Source: Ziziphus jujuba (lineage: Eukaryota; Streptophyta; Magnoliopsida; Rosales; Rhamnaceae). Taken from it: DNA of 64,000 nt. The position numbers were made by a program, and so were the translations under genes. Each line of letters begins with the position of its first letter. Position 1 is the stretch's first letter. The stretch lies in the NCBI RefSeq assembly GCF_031755915.1, contig NC_083382.1, positions 14,707,501 to 14,771,500 on the forward strand, written 5' to 3'. Below the pieces are notes generated by a model. It was not told the DNA's origin and ran no database searches. It saw nothing but the letters and a program-made list of their open reading frames with translations. This document shows positions 48,340-60,277 of the stretch, piece after piece.

Positions 48340-49838
48340 CATAATCACCAATAGAGAATGCAATCTTCACTTGCCTATTCACCTTCAATTATCCACAGTC
48401 ATTAAGCCATGTAGCTTGTATGGTTTTGGATGCTTCAAGTGGGTAAACCTAGTTTTTCAACCATAGTAACACTAGCAATATTAGTATAACTCCCACCATC
48501 AATAATCATACTACATACCTTATCATTGACTTTGCACCTAGTATGAAAGATGTTCTTTCATTGCACTTCCTTCTCATCTTTATACACAGTTAAAGCTCTT
48601 GTAGCAACCAATGACAAGTCCCCACCAACTGGATACTTGTAATCTCCTTCATTTTCATCACCAACGTCTTCCAATGGTGGCATGGATTCATTGTTTGACT
48701 CTTCCTCTTTAGTTTCAATGTCTTTACTTTCCTGAATCACCATGACCCTCTTATTTGGACATTGACTTGCAATATGACCCATGCCTTGACATTTAAAGCA
48801 CATGATATCTCGATTTCTAGTTGAAGATGAATCAGATTTACTTACTTGCTTGGAAGAGGATGATTCGGCCTTAACTTCGGATTTAGGCCGTGTGGTGGCT
48901 TTATCTTCAAACTTGGGCTGATTGGATTTCCATGTGGTTGCGGTTGCTTTCCAAGTGTTTTAAGCAATACTAGGTCTTGTGATACCCCTCCTCTTGAGTT
49001 GATGCTCTACTTTGATGGCCATGTGCAACATCTCCTCAATCTCCACATAAAGATGCAAGTTCACTTGATTTGCTATTTTCCTATTCAAACTAGCCAAGAA
49101 ACATGCCATTGTAGCCTCCCTATCCTCCTCAACATTGGCCCTCATCATAAGGATTTCCATCTCCTTATAATATTCCTCCACACTCCTATTTCCTTGAGAC
49201 AAGCTTTGTAGTTTCTGAAAAATGCTTCTATAATAATGGCTAGGTACGAAACGCTTCCTCATCAATGCCTTCATCTCCTCCCATGTATCTGTAGGTCTTT
49301 GACCCACTCACCTCCTAGAAAGTGTCTCTTTGTCCCACCATCCAATAGCATATTCCGTGAATTCAACAGCGGCTAATTTAACCTTTTTAGCCTCGGAGTA
49401 GTTCTAACAATCAAATACCATCTCAATCCTCTTCTCCCACTCGAGATATGCTTTTGGATCACTTTTACCTTGGCATGATGGTATTTTCATCTTAATTCCT
49501 TCATAGTCATTGCCTCGGTCTAACCTCTCTCTCCAATAGAATTGATTGGTTCCTGAACCAATGTCTTCTTCTTCTTTCTCATAGTCATCTCCCACTCGTT
49601 CCCAATCTCTCCTTTTTGGAATATCTCTTCCTCTACCACGTCCATGAGCAAACCTTTGTGGAGGTTGTTGCTACGGCATTTGGATTGATGATTCCATCCT
49701 ATCCAACCTCTCATGGATCTACCCCATCTCCAACCGTAGTGCTCTTTGTAGTTCTCCCACCATGGCTTGAATGTATAACTCCGGATCAACCACACCTGAA
49801 GTTTCATCCATGCTTTCTTTGCTTTTGTCTTGCGACAT
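48340..49838 (-). pseudogene. Gypsy gag and protease region, stop-interrupted
   Basis: Gag begins at the ATG at 49838 (MSQDKSKESMDETSG). One frame continues through FYWRERLDRGNDYEG, a gag core with TWEEMKALMRKRFVPSHYYR and SVEEYYKEMEILMMRA (49307-48960), and a zinc knuckle CFKCQGMGHIASQC near 48800. It then reaches the protease segment IIDGGSYTNIAS near 48490. The frame is kept throughout and is broken only by point stops (for example at about 49401, 49308 and 48960). Gag packages element RNA and protease cleaves the polyprotein. The DGGS form of the protease site, in place of D(T/S)G, is a variant I associate with some plant gypsy lineages. Confidence 0.88.
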
Positions 49839-50544
49839 GATTTTTCTACAAAACTTGTTAGTAAAAAGGACCTCACAACACTCCCTCACGTGTTTCGGCT
49901 TTTACCCTCTATAATTCTCACCTCTCTTGCCTTTTACCACTCTAGTAATTCTATTTGGTTCTTTACAAACTAATTTCAAACTAAAACAAACTAGCAAGTG
50001 AATCCAAATAGACCTACCAAACCGTTATTGAAATAAGGCTACAAAACAAATAGAATGAAAAGTAACAAGAAAAAGGCAACGATGAAAGCTCAACAAGAAA
50101 TTTGGCACAAACAAAAGAAACTAGAATGTGAGGAACAAATTGGAATGAGATTTGTAAAGTGGAATTAGTGAATATTCAACAAACCTTATTTTCGGTATTG
50201 ATTTTGGCTTGTTTTTTGTGCTTCTCAAATCAACCAAAAAAAATTTTCACTACCTGGTTTCTCTTGAAATCTCAATAATTCAATGCCACAAACCACAAGA
50301 ACAAGAAAAAAAATTTAAGAACGAATTTTTTTTTTTTTTTTAAATACGATATGATCGGAATGAATGAAGAAGAACATAAAAAACAAAATGCAAAGAAAAA
50401 AGCAGCAACCCAAACGCAAAGAACAACCAAAGAAATCAAAAATGCAATTTCTAACCTAAGGCTAAAAATTGCCCCAAAAAAACCAAGAAAAACAATGAAA
50501 CAAAAGAAAAGAAATAAATAGATCAAACCTGTAATTAGAAACTA

Positions 50545-50556
50545 GCTCTGATACCA
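50545..50556 (-). other. Gypsy primer binding site
   Basis: On the minus strand TGGTATCAGAGC lies three bases inside the 5' LTR (ending GTATCA at 50560). It matches the 3' end of plant initiator-methionine tRNA and fixes the element's orientation as minus. Confidence 0.9.
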
Positions 50557-50559
50557 AGT

Positions 50560-51492
50560 TGATACGAACCTAGAGTGAGCTACTTCTAAACCCGTAACAA
50601 AGATTGAATTAGACCGTCTAATTACAAGTTATCAATGGAAGACCTTGACCCATTACCTATATGTGAGGTAAGAACCTTGGTATGGTAAAGACGCCACAAT
50701 AGGATGCGGAATAACCTATTGATAAGGCAAATTTGAACTCCACAAACAAAGCTTGAAAAGTTCAATATAGTTCTTAGAGAACCAACAGAATTACTCTCAC
50801 TTTGAATCAAAATTGTAATCTGAATTTTATTCATGACTGTGTGCCTTTAAATCGGCAAAAAAAAAAAAAAATTACAAAGCTTTCTTAAATTTGCTAAAAA
50901 CAATTATGGACGAAAATTAGGTTTAGGAAACCTAATTTTGATAGGTTTAGGAAACTTAATGTGGTTAGGTTTAGAAAACCTAATTTGGTTAGGTTTAGGA
51001 AACCTAATTTATCTCCTAGCTTCCTAATAAGAATAGGAAAGTAATTTAAAAGCCTAATAAAACTAAATTCAAAAAATAAAATAGGCAACATGCCAAAATC
51101 CAATCAAGACATAAAATAAAAACTAATATTTTGTAATTATAAAATTCAGCCAATGCCATGTAGGCGCATATCATCCTCCACGTGGCAAAAGTGTCATGTC
51201 ACCATATGATGCCATGTCACCATCCATGTCATCAAATCGTACCACATTACCATATTGTTGGATTCCATATGTTAGGCTTTGTTTCATGTTGGCATCCTCC
51301 ATTCCAATCATATGGACCAATTTTGGTTCATTTTCAGTAATGAACTTGCTTCCTTGGGATATGAACACCTCTTGGATCAAACCATTTAATGCTTTTTTAA
51401 ACCTTTTTACTCTTGCCCTGGTTATTGGTCCCGTAGAGATTTTTAGTGGCTTTGGACTCCATCTTGGGGTGCTCCTGGTCATGTCCTTATCA
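50560..51492 (-). repeat. Gypsy 5' LTR (right on plus strand), 933 bp
   Basis: On the minus strand it begins TGATAAGGACATGACC and ends CGTATCA. It is 20 bp longer than its partner, mainly because of a segment near 51196-51230 containing an extra CATGTCACCAT repeat. The pair are otherwise close, so insertion was fairly recent. Confidence 0.92.
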
Positions 51493-51682
51493 ATTTGTAT
51501 ACTCCAAAACCTAGTCTCTCAAGGTTTCCTAATTGTCTTTGGCCCAACAGATGGGCCACACTTGTATCTAAGCAATTAGTTAATGGGCTCTTTTACTTTA
51601 TTAGCTAGCTTGAGGATCCAATGGTCATTGTTAATTAAGAATCTTGATCAACGGTTTATATTGCTTCTGGAGCATAAATCCA
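51493..51682 (-). mobile_element. Copia LTR, minus orientation, 5' part
   Basis: Read on the minus strand it begins TGGATTTATGCTCC at 51682, as the LTR at 41111 does, and shares GGATCC, AGAGCCCATT and a TATA-like GTATACAAAT near its end. It continues at 46012 across the gypsy insertion. Confidence 0.75.
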
Positions 51683-53076
51683 ATATATATAAACTATTAC
51701 GTTAGAATACTCTATATATATATAAACTATCAATTAGTCTTATGTAAGGTACATTTTTTATTCTATCAATAGATCGAGCATTATCTTTTCAATGAAAATT
51801 TAATAGTTATCAAAGATGGACCTTATTTTATTAAGCTAGATAGTATTTATTTGATCATCATTGCATAAACTATTCCATTTAAATATCTTGATTTTAACAA
51901 AATTCAGTGTCTCTTCCCACACAAAAAGATTGGGTAACCAAAAATTTTAATTATTTAATTTCATCAAATAAATACTTAGAATTTAAAGTAGGTCCGTATT
52001 GTTTGTACTTTTTTCCCGAAATGATATTGTATTGGATTTCGAGTCCTTTTAATTTGTTAGAGCTTTTGATTAATTTAAAAAAAATGCTATTTTGTTTACA
52101 GCTAGTGACTATTATTAAATGGAATCTCCTATTAATTTGGTAATTATTAATTGAAAATATTGAATTATTTTTTTTATTTTTTAGTATTGAAAACCTAATA
52201 TGAAAATGCAAGAATGTAAGAATTTAAATTGGTAAATAAAATTTGGATCATACTAATTCATAATAACAAATAACAAATAGCATCTTTCCTTTTAAAAAGG
52301 CAATTTTAACCTCAATTCATGTAGGTCATGTATACATGTAATTTTTTAACTTTCTAAAATAAATTGAAAACGTACATATATTTTATTTTATTTTATTTAT
52401 TTGTTTTTTCCGGGGGTGCGGAAGGGTAATGATGGGGGCAAAACCCACAACTAAATAAAACTGCCTCACAAGACTAATAGAACTATAACATCTCATGATC
52501 TCAAGCATCGACCATCATCAACAAGACTATCAATTAGATTAGAAGGAGTTAAAAGCATATATAGTTGCTCCATACACCTCAACCTAAAATTCGCCAAAAT
52601 CAACAGCACTTTGGTACGTTTTCCTAAAATATTAGTGCACATAATAAATTCAAATCCAGCAAATAAATTTACACAACACTCAGTTTGTTTGATTTATTTG
52701 TTTATTTATTTATTTATTTAGGATAAAACACTCGATTGAGTCATCACAAAAGGTAATTTTGCATAATACATATATATATATATACATACGTATAGAATCT
52801 AAACGGAAACAAATGTGAAAATGAAAGGTGGATTTTGAATTTCAATCTTGTAACTTAAAATATCTACAGGCATCAAGTAAGGAATTTATTTTATTGAAGT
52901 AGCGAATTCTAATATAAAGAGGAACTCTAATAAAAAACCTAAGATTCTAAAGAATAAAAGACAGCACAAATTAATTAAAATCCTACAATATGTAAACCAT
53001 CTCCAATGGATGTATCTATAGGTACACTAAAATTGCTTTTCCCATGGATGTGTTTAAACATCCTACTAAGTCAAAG

Positions 53077-53077
<1 letters not shown>

Positions 53078-53122
<45 letters not shown>
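53078..53122. repeat. (GA)n microsatellite
   Basis: About 22 uninterrupted GA units, the longest dinucleotide GA run in the window. Confidence 0.97.
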
Positions 53123-53126
<4 letters not shown>

Positions 53127-54432
53127 AAAGACAATGTCATGGTGACCTTCTACTTTGGAAGGTTCTGTTTTGAAATTTTCAAAGGAACAAAATTTTGAAA
53201 GGTTTGTTTCAAAATTTTCTAAGGAACAATTTCTTTTTTCTCACAAAAAAATAATAAAAACTAATAAAATATTTAATTAATTAATAGTCATAAATAGTTT
53301 TTATATATAGATTAAAAAATAATTACAATCGACAGTTAAATTTAAACAGTATCAATTTCTAATCCACATATAGTCATTCACATTTATCATTAAAAATGTT
53401 CTTTAATGTTAAGTATCCAACGAATAAAGTGAAAGAGAAGGTCTATCAACAAGAAAAAATCAAAAGAAAACATGACAAATGAGACTAGCAAATTCAATTA
53501 AAGCTAAAGCTTTATGCTTCTTATTCCTAAATTCATCATGAATAATTCATAAAAATCAAGAGAAAGTATCTCCAATGACTTCATCTATTACTACATTTAA
53601 AAAAAAAAAAAGATTACTTCTCCAATATCTCTGTCTAAACACCCTATCCAGCTTAGATGAATAAATATATATATATATATATATATATATCAAGCTGATG
53701 TAGCAAAAAAATAAAAAAAAATAAAAAAGATAGATACTCTCAAAGTAGACCCCCTACTTCGGAAAAGTCTATTTTAAAATTCTCTATAAGACAAAATATA
53801 GTTCCTAAATATTTTGATACAAAACAAAACATTATGAAAAATAATTCATAGGAAATCAACTGGGAGACTAAGTTTTGGAATTAAATTTCCTTCAAAATTT
53901 CAACACTTTCCAAATGAGGCGTAAGGTACTTTTAGGAATTGTCTGAACCAGCGGGAATTTGAAATTCTTTATGTTTGGATGGTTTTTAGAAAGAGAAAAA
54001 TGTTGGCTCTAGGGAAAATTAAATCTCATAATGTTGAAATATATAGTGGAAAATGAATCCTCCAAAAAATATGCCAATTTGAAATTTTATAGGAAACTAA
54101 TCTAGATGATTCAATTCACATTATTCAATTTTTATTACCCAAGCCAATAAATTATACCTTATTTTTCCTTAAATATATACACTACATCATTTTTATCTAT
54201 TAATTCTCTTTGATTGCCCTAATTTCGAAATCGAACTTATCTTGTTCATCTTCAACCTTGTAAGCAGACAACTTAATCTAATTGATTCAATTGCATGATT
54301 CATGAGTCTTATATGCCATCTTAAAATCACCTCAACTTTTTATATAGCATTAGTAGAACAACAAACCCTTTTTTTTTTTTCCGATTACATATTAACGAAT
54401 AACTTCACATATCATTGAGTTTTCATTTAATT

Positions 54433-54664
54433 TATATGATTTGGATCTAATTACCTACTCTAGTATACAAAATCCATGTGAATTTAAATCATTTGGGCTT
54501 TATATTAAATGAGTTCACTTATTTTTTTCTATTTATGTAATCTAAATCTAATTATTTTCTTTAGTATATATAATTCAGACAGGTTCAAATCATCAAAGTT
54601 ATATAATCTGCAACTAATTGTCTTCTCCAGTGTACATAACTTGAACAAGTTTAAATCATCCAAC
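54433..54664. repeat. 66-bp repeat, three diverged copies
   Basis: Copies at 54433-54498, 54533-54598 and 54599-54664 each start TTAT(A/G)T(G/A)AT and end in AAATCATC/AAATCATT. The last two are directly adjacent; the first is separated by 34 bp. The overlapping reading frames on both strands reflect this repeat and are not a gene. Confidence 0.75.
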
Positions 54665-55132
54665 TTATGTATATCAAATGACCTCAAAGTTCCCATTCCA
54701 TTTTCTTTGATTTTTAAAGTCAAGTGAAGAATAAATAGAATAAAAATTTAAAAAAAATGCAAAATCGGATAAAAAATACAAAGAAAACAAATAAGTCATA
54801 AAAAAAGCTAAACGGGGTTGAAAGGAATGATTTCCCAATCATTTGTGTCTATGTTTTCATCTTGATAGTTACATTTTATTATCTCGGTTGATAGGGCTTA
54901 CTATTTTTCCTAAAACCCCATTGTAATGTTCTTAGCAATTTATTTTTATTTTGTTTAAGCATTTAAGGGTTTTTGTGACCTTTTTCCAAAGGAAATTTTT
55001 AAAATAAAAATATAATTAAAAAATATGATGTGGTTATTAAATTTAGAACCTGCTAACTAGTTTTATATATTTTATTAAAAGATAATTTTACCTTATATTT
55101 TGAAAATAAATTAATGTTAATTATTTGTAAGC

Positions 55133-56530
55133 CCAGCTTTTCAAAATCCCAATAGCCGACAATTTCCCAGCATCCACTGGTCAACAAAATTTTTAAAATG
55201 CATCAAAGAAGATAATTTTATAATTTTTATGGTCCAAACACAACAATCGTTCACCCTTGTCAAACTCATCATCAAACAGCTTTTTAAAAGCCCAGGAGCT
55301 GACAAGTGCCCAACATCCACAATAACTGTACGTACATATTATTGAAAAACTTGTTTTCATACCAACAGCTATCCATAAGGTAATAAATGGAGGTAGGAGG
55401 TAGGAAAACATTATTTGAGCAGCCAAACTAGTTGGCCCAAGCCATTAAATTCTCATCTTTCACATGCGGGTTCCCATTCTAAATCACACGACTCCTCCAT
55501 TTCGTCAATTCATTGGTTATGTGTCATTGTTTACTTAATATTCTCAACGTGAAATTATTAAATTCAAACAAATTTGAATTAATTAATAATTTATCATCTA
55601 TCTAACTGATTTAATTATCAAAATTTTCCAGTTGAATGATCTGAAATAGAAAGTATTCTTGTTCATTTATATCGTTTTAATTATGAAAAAAATGAAACTA
55701 TATATATATTTTTATTTTACGAGTTAAATATATATATAGAATTATTGTATATAAGTATTTCTAATCACATGAAAATATATATCTTGAAATAAACACACAA
55801 ATTATTATGGGTGTGTAAACTAATATGGACACCAAAAATAAATTAAAGCTCATATACTTTCATGCTAATTTAATTGGATATTACCAGAGTTCATTTTCCA
55901 TCTATACCAATATCTCTTTGATTAAATAATTGGACATATCTTTATGGTTGCATTTACCTCTTTATACGAATATCTCATTAAATTATGTAAAAATTTTCAA
56001 TTTATCTGAACATTTAAATATTATTTGTTAAAGTTGAAAGTTTGATTTAAAAAATTAATTTAATAAATTAATTTAACGAGTAAAATAATTTAAAAAATTT
56101 CTATATTTTTAAAATTTTCAATGTGATCTCTGTTAGCATCCTCCTCTGAAAAGACTAGCTATGTTTATTTATAAAATAAATAAATATACTGTCGGTAGAA
56201 TAATTGTTTTATATTAGATGGTTACAAAATTTAAATGAAATTTATAATTATATATACAATATACAATATTTATTTATTTATTTATTACGAAATCTACAAA
56301 TACGTGTGCAGTTTGAGACCTCAACTGCCAGAAGGAAGCGCTTCCGCACAAATGCCTAATGATTGACGTGTCAAATTACATTCAAATACTGTATGGATAA
56401 GTACGATTTAAAGGTACTACCCCAAAACGAAAAGGAAAAAAAAAAATAAAACGATTTAAAAGGGATCCAAAAAGTCCTATATCTCAACTGCCACGTTATT
56501 ATGATTGTCCCTACGGGAGAGACCGGAGTA
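55133..56530. repeat. Array block P4
   Basis: Homologous to P2 (12205-13610) along its length, more diverged than P2 is from P0. It carries GGAAGCGCTTCC at 56334-56345 and keeps the internal roughly 144-bp duplication (CATCAAACAGCTTTTTAAAAG at about 55271). It marks the start of the third array unit. Confidence 0.8.
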
Positions 56531-57996
56531 ATAGTCACTGTTTGCTCATATAATAGGTTGAATTTTCAAAGCATTTTCAATGAAATTTTTATTAATTTTG
56601 TTTATTTATTTTTTTTTGTTTTACCACATCAAATACATACGTAGTTTTTTAAGAAAATTTCTCCAATAATATTATATACGAAATTTGTTATGATAACATG
56701 GCAAAAAAACCATAGAAGCTATTTAACACATATTTTATTTATAAAAAATCTGTTAAATAGTATGAGTAATAAATTTAATCTATTTTTTTTTTCTCTCTTT
56801 ATCAATTCATGACTTGTCTCTCTCATTTCTCCCTCCATCTCTTTTTTTAAATATCCAATTTATTCTATTTTAAATTTTAAATATAATTTATTAATAAAAA
56901 ATTAAATAGATATTATTTATTGATAAATATTATATTAACCAAGTATTAATAACTTCTAAATTTTTTACCACATAAACTATAAAAAGAATCATTAAAAATA
57001 CTCTCGAATCTATATGATTTCATTTTATATCTATTGTGTGTCTATAATATTTATATTTTAGATTTTTTCTTATTTTAAATTGACTTTGATTGATTAATTG
57101 CTAACAAAACCAGTTTCGTTATTTTTCTTTCCTTTTTAATTTCTTTTGAACCAATGAGTCTGTTCATTTATTTATTTTTTTTGGGGAGAAAATTTTGATA
57201 AGTCCATCATTGTACATATACACCTAACATCACGTTAATAACAAAAAATATCATATTATTAATACGTATTTCAAGTTTCTTTATATGAGTGTTCCATAAA
57301 ACTGAGGGCGACTTATTGAATCATGAGTTTGATGGATTTAAAACGATTTTAAAAGTCAAAAAGTATTCAATTAAGATTTTTATGAAATTTATTAAAGCCT
57401 TAGGCTATTCAATTAAGAATTTTATAAAGTCCATATAAATTTGGTGGTATTCAATTATGACTTTTTAAAAATCTACAAAAATCTGTTGGTATTAAAAAAG
57501 TTATTAATTTCAAAGGATTTTATAAATTGATGGATTTGATTGGACTTTGAAATATTAGGTATAAATACTCAAAACTTACACAAATTTAGCCTCCAGCCCA
57601 TAGATTTTACCAGATTTTAGAATATCAAATGAGACCCATGCCTTGAGATAGAACGAAGTATGAGAAGAACGGATGGTTGAACCCATGGGTCTCTCCATGT
57701 GCTTCCTTGCTTGATCTGGCCTTTTGGATATGATTCAATTTTTTTTGCTTTTTTCTTATATGTGTCGAGTTATTGATGTTTTTTTTCTTTTTTGGTGAAT
57801 GTCAAGTTTTCTTGATTTGCTTTTTTTTTTTTTTTTTTTTTGTTTTCACTGCTATTCTTTCCAAAATAAAAAGAAGAGTGCATCCCCTAAATTGGTAAAT
57901 TATGGTCCACGTAAGAAAAAAAAAATAATTGGTTTAATTTTATTTAATATAATATATATAAAAATTTGATTTGACTCTTTGAACATATGTAAAACA

Positions 57997-59404
57997 CAGT
58001 GATGAAAATATCGAGAATATGAATTTATCGAAATGCCGATGGAAATATCGTTATCGATGGAAATATCAATAAAGTTACAAAAACTGTAAATTTTTAATTT
58101 AGAATACAAATTTTGGTACATAAGTAATTAATATAGTAAAATAATATAAAAATACAATAATTAGAATACAATAATAATAAAATAGTCCATAAATATTATA
58201 AATTATTATAAATGAATAAACTGGAATGTTACTTAGTACCAAAATATAGAATAATTTAAAAGATAATATTAAGATATAAGAAATTCTTAAATATAAATCA
58301 TAATACATTATCAATATAAAAAAGAACTCTTTGGTTTTTCAAATTGATGATCATATTTCGATATTTCACGAATATAACAATAGATATTACATTTTATTCC
58401 TCCCTTCACTTCTTTTGTGATTTTTTTACCCTAATTGTTTTATCTTTTCAATTTACTATTAACATGTAAAATTATAAATTTCATAATTGAAAATTTTCTG
58501 ACAAAATTTTCTATAATCCAATTTCTTTCTGAATCAATAAAACTAATTTTATTTTTCTTTTTCAATATCCTACTCAATGTAAATTTTCCTTGGCAATATT
58601 ATTGAAAAGTAATAAAAAACAATCTCGTTATTTAATAAAACAAATTAATTTATTTTAAAAAAATTAAAAAATCAAAAAAACAAATTTCTTCTAGATCCTT
58701 CCTCTCCTCTCTGGCCCGTCCCCCTTCCTTCTTCTTTTGGTCTTCTCCCTTCCTATACTCTTCTCTTCCCTTCTAGTTATTAAATAAAACAAATTAATTT
58801 ATTTTAAAAAAATTAAAAAAATTATTTTTCCTTCCAGATCCTTCCTCTCCTCTCTCTGCCGTCACCCTTCCTTGCTCTTCTGGTCTTTCCCCTTCCTCTT
58901 CTCTTCTCTTCTCTTCTCTTTGTTCGTGCTTCTACATTTTCTTTTTCTTTCCTTTTGTTTTATGATTCACAACCATACCGTGCACCAGACAAGCAAAACG
59001 CAAAGAAAGACCAGATCTGAGAAATTTTTTTATTTTTTAGTGTTTAATTTAATTTTTTTTTTTAAATAGAAGAAATACTATATCTCATCATTAAGGGAAA
59101 AAAAAAATGCTTCGATGGAGGAAGGATTCATCCAAAATCTGAGAGCCAGATTTGTGAGCTGATCGATATTTCCATCCAAAATCTCCACTGACAACTGGTT
59201 TTTCCTCTGTGTTTCTACCGTTTTCCACCACAACTCCGAAACTCCCATAGATTTTTGGCTATTTCGACGATATTTGTCGACTTCGGCAATATATCTCAGG
59301 CATCCATGACAGAAACTTTTTTTCTCCCCTATCGGTGTCGCAGGTGACCGACACTCGATATTGTCGCCGATATATCCCTTCCGTCGTCGATTTTTGCTTC
59401 ACTA
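57997..59404 (-). mobile_element. Non-autonomous hAT element, copy 1 (1408 bp)
   Basis: The left end is CAGTGATGAAAATATCG and the right end, inverted, TAGTGAAGCAAAAATCG. The flanking 8-bp repeats are GTAAAACA (57989-57996) and GTAAAACG (59405-59412), one mismatch. Both ends carry clusters of ATCGATATTT-like motifs. An internal duplication of about 145 bp (58625-58905) holds two copies of a TTAATTTATTTTAAAAAAATT block followed by a CT-rich tract. No transposase is visible. It is related to the element at 60278-61481 but lies in opposite orientation. Confidence 0.82.
58625..58915. repeat. Duplicated CT-rich segment in hAT copy 1
   Basis: Two units of about 145 bp each run from TTATT(T/A)AATAAAACAAATTA through AGATCCTTCCTCTCCTCTCT to a CT-rich end. 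Confidence 0.8.
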
Positions 59405-60277
59405 GTAAAACGTATAAAAAAGAAGATTTCCACCACCGAAAGCCTCCGCCCAATCTCAAATCCTTTGTTCAAAGGACAATGAAAACTATTTGGCAAAAAG
59501 AAAAAAAGAAAAAGGACAATGAAAACTAATACTCACGTCATTCATTAATGTAACTGTTCCACCAAACCCAAAAACCCAGTTACGGATTTTTTTTTTTTTT
59601 TTTTTTTGTTTATCTGAGTTCTGTTCTATTCTCTTTCACTTTCAATTACTGTGTTTTGCTTTTCGACTATTATTTTAGTTGCAGTGGATTTTTAAATAGG
59701 CTTTAAAGTTTGGAAAATTGGATTTATCTAATTTATTTTAATTCATCTTGTTAGTGTTTTTTTTTTTAAATATTTCAAAAATGATATTATTAAAGTTTAA
59801 TACTCATGTGTATGTTGTTTAACTATTTGTTAATATTTATTAATTTATCTGATATCATAAATGTTCCACAATGTTTATAATATGATAAAAAATAAATAAA
59901 AAATAATAATAATAAAAACTATGCTTATGGTATAGTTGTTCTACTAAAATAAATTATATTATTCACCAAAATAGTAAAATAAGTTATATGAAAAAAAATT
60001 TTAATCATTGGAATTCCATAAAAATCTGTTAAAGTTTATAATATAAATTTCACAAACTTTATAAATTCTATGTAAAATTCTGATAAAATCCATATGGAGC
60101 CTATAGAATTCTGAAGAAATCCATAAATTCTATTAAACATATTAACTTTTTAAAAATCTATCAAACTACTAATTGAATACATCTTTAAGTTATTTTTTAT
60201 ATGAAAAAAATTGATTAAATTATTTTTGTTCTAGAATATGTATACCTATTTATGCATAAGCAATAAGAAGTTATTTG

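Larger units (their letters stand above)
46013..51492 (-). mobile_element. Ty3/gypsy LTR retrotransposon, 5480 bp, internally deleted
   Basis: The ends are TGATACGAAC.. and ..CCTTATCA on the plus strand, flanked by the perfect 5-bp target duplication ATTTG (46008-46012 and 51493-51497). The LTRs are 46013-46925 and 50560-51492. On the minus strand the order is LTR, primer site, gag, protease, partial reverse transcriptase, integrase C-terminus, polypurine tract, LTR. Order and motifs place it in Ty3/gypsy. RNase H and the catalytic part of integrase are missing, and stops interrupt the rest, so it is not autonomous. It is nested in a copia LTR, which dates it after that element. Confidence 0.92.
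51683..55132. other. Intergenic, no gene seen
   Basis: AT-rich DNA between the nested retroelements and the third array unit. It contains a (GA)n microsatellite, a 66-bp tandem repeat, a run of TTTATTTATTTATTTA near 52698 and TA runs near 52770 and 53666. No domain-bearing frame was recognised. Confidence 0.6.
57304..60187. mobile_element. Unclassified terminal-inverted-repeat element with nested hAT
   Basis: The element interrupts D4 between ATAAAACT and AAGTTATT (contiguous in D1 as ATAAAACTAAGTTATT). Its ends are imperfect inverted repeats: the left contains TTGAATCATGAGTTTGATGG and the right, inverted, TCAATTAGTAGTTTGATAG. A possible 3-bp duplication is GAG/AAG. Both flanking parts are rich in phrases such as AATCCATAAATTC, typical of its subterminal regions. 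It has no coding capacity. The interior (57997-59404) is a later hAT insertion. Superfamily is uncertain; a 3-bp target duplication would suit PIF/Harbinger or CACTA. Confidence 0.6.

Noticed and set aside
41111..51682. A single intact copia element spanning both LTRs
   Set aside because: The LTRs are in opposite orientation, the reverse transcriptase is missing and no target duplication was found outside them.
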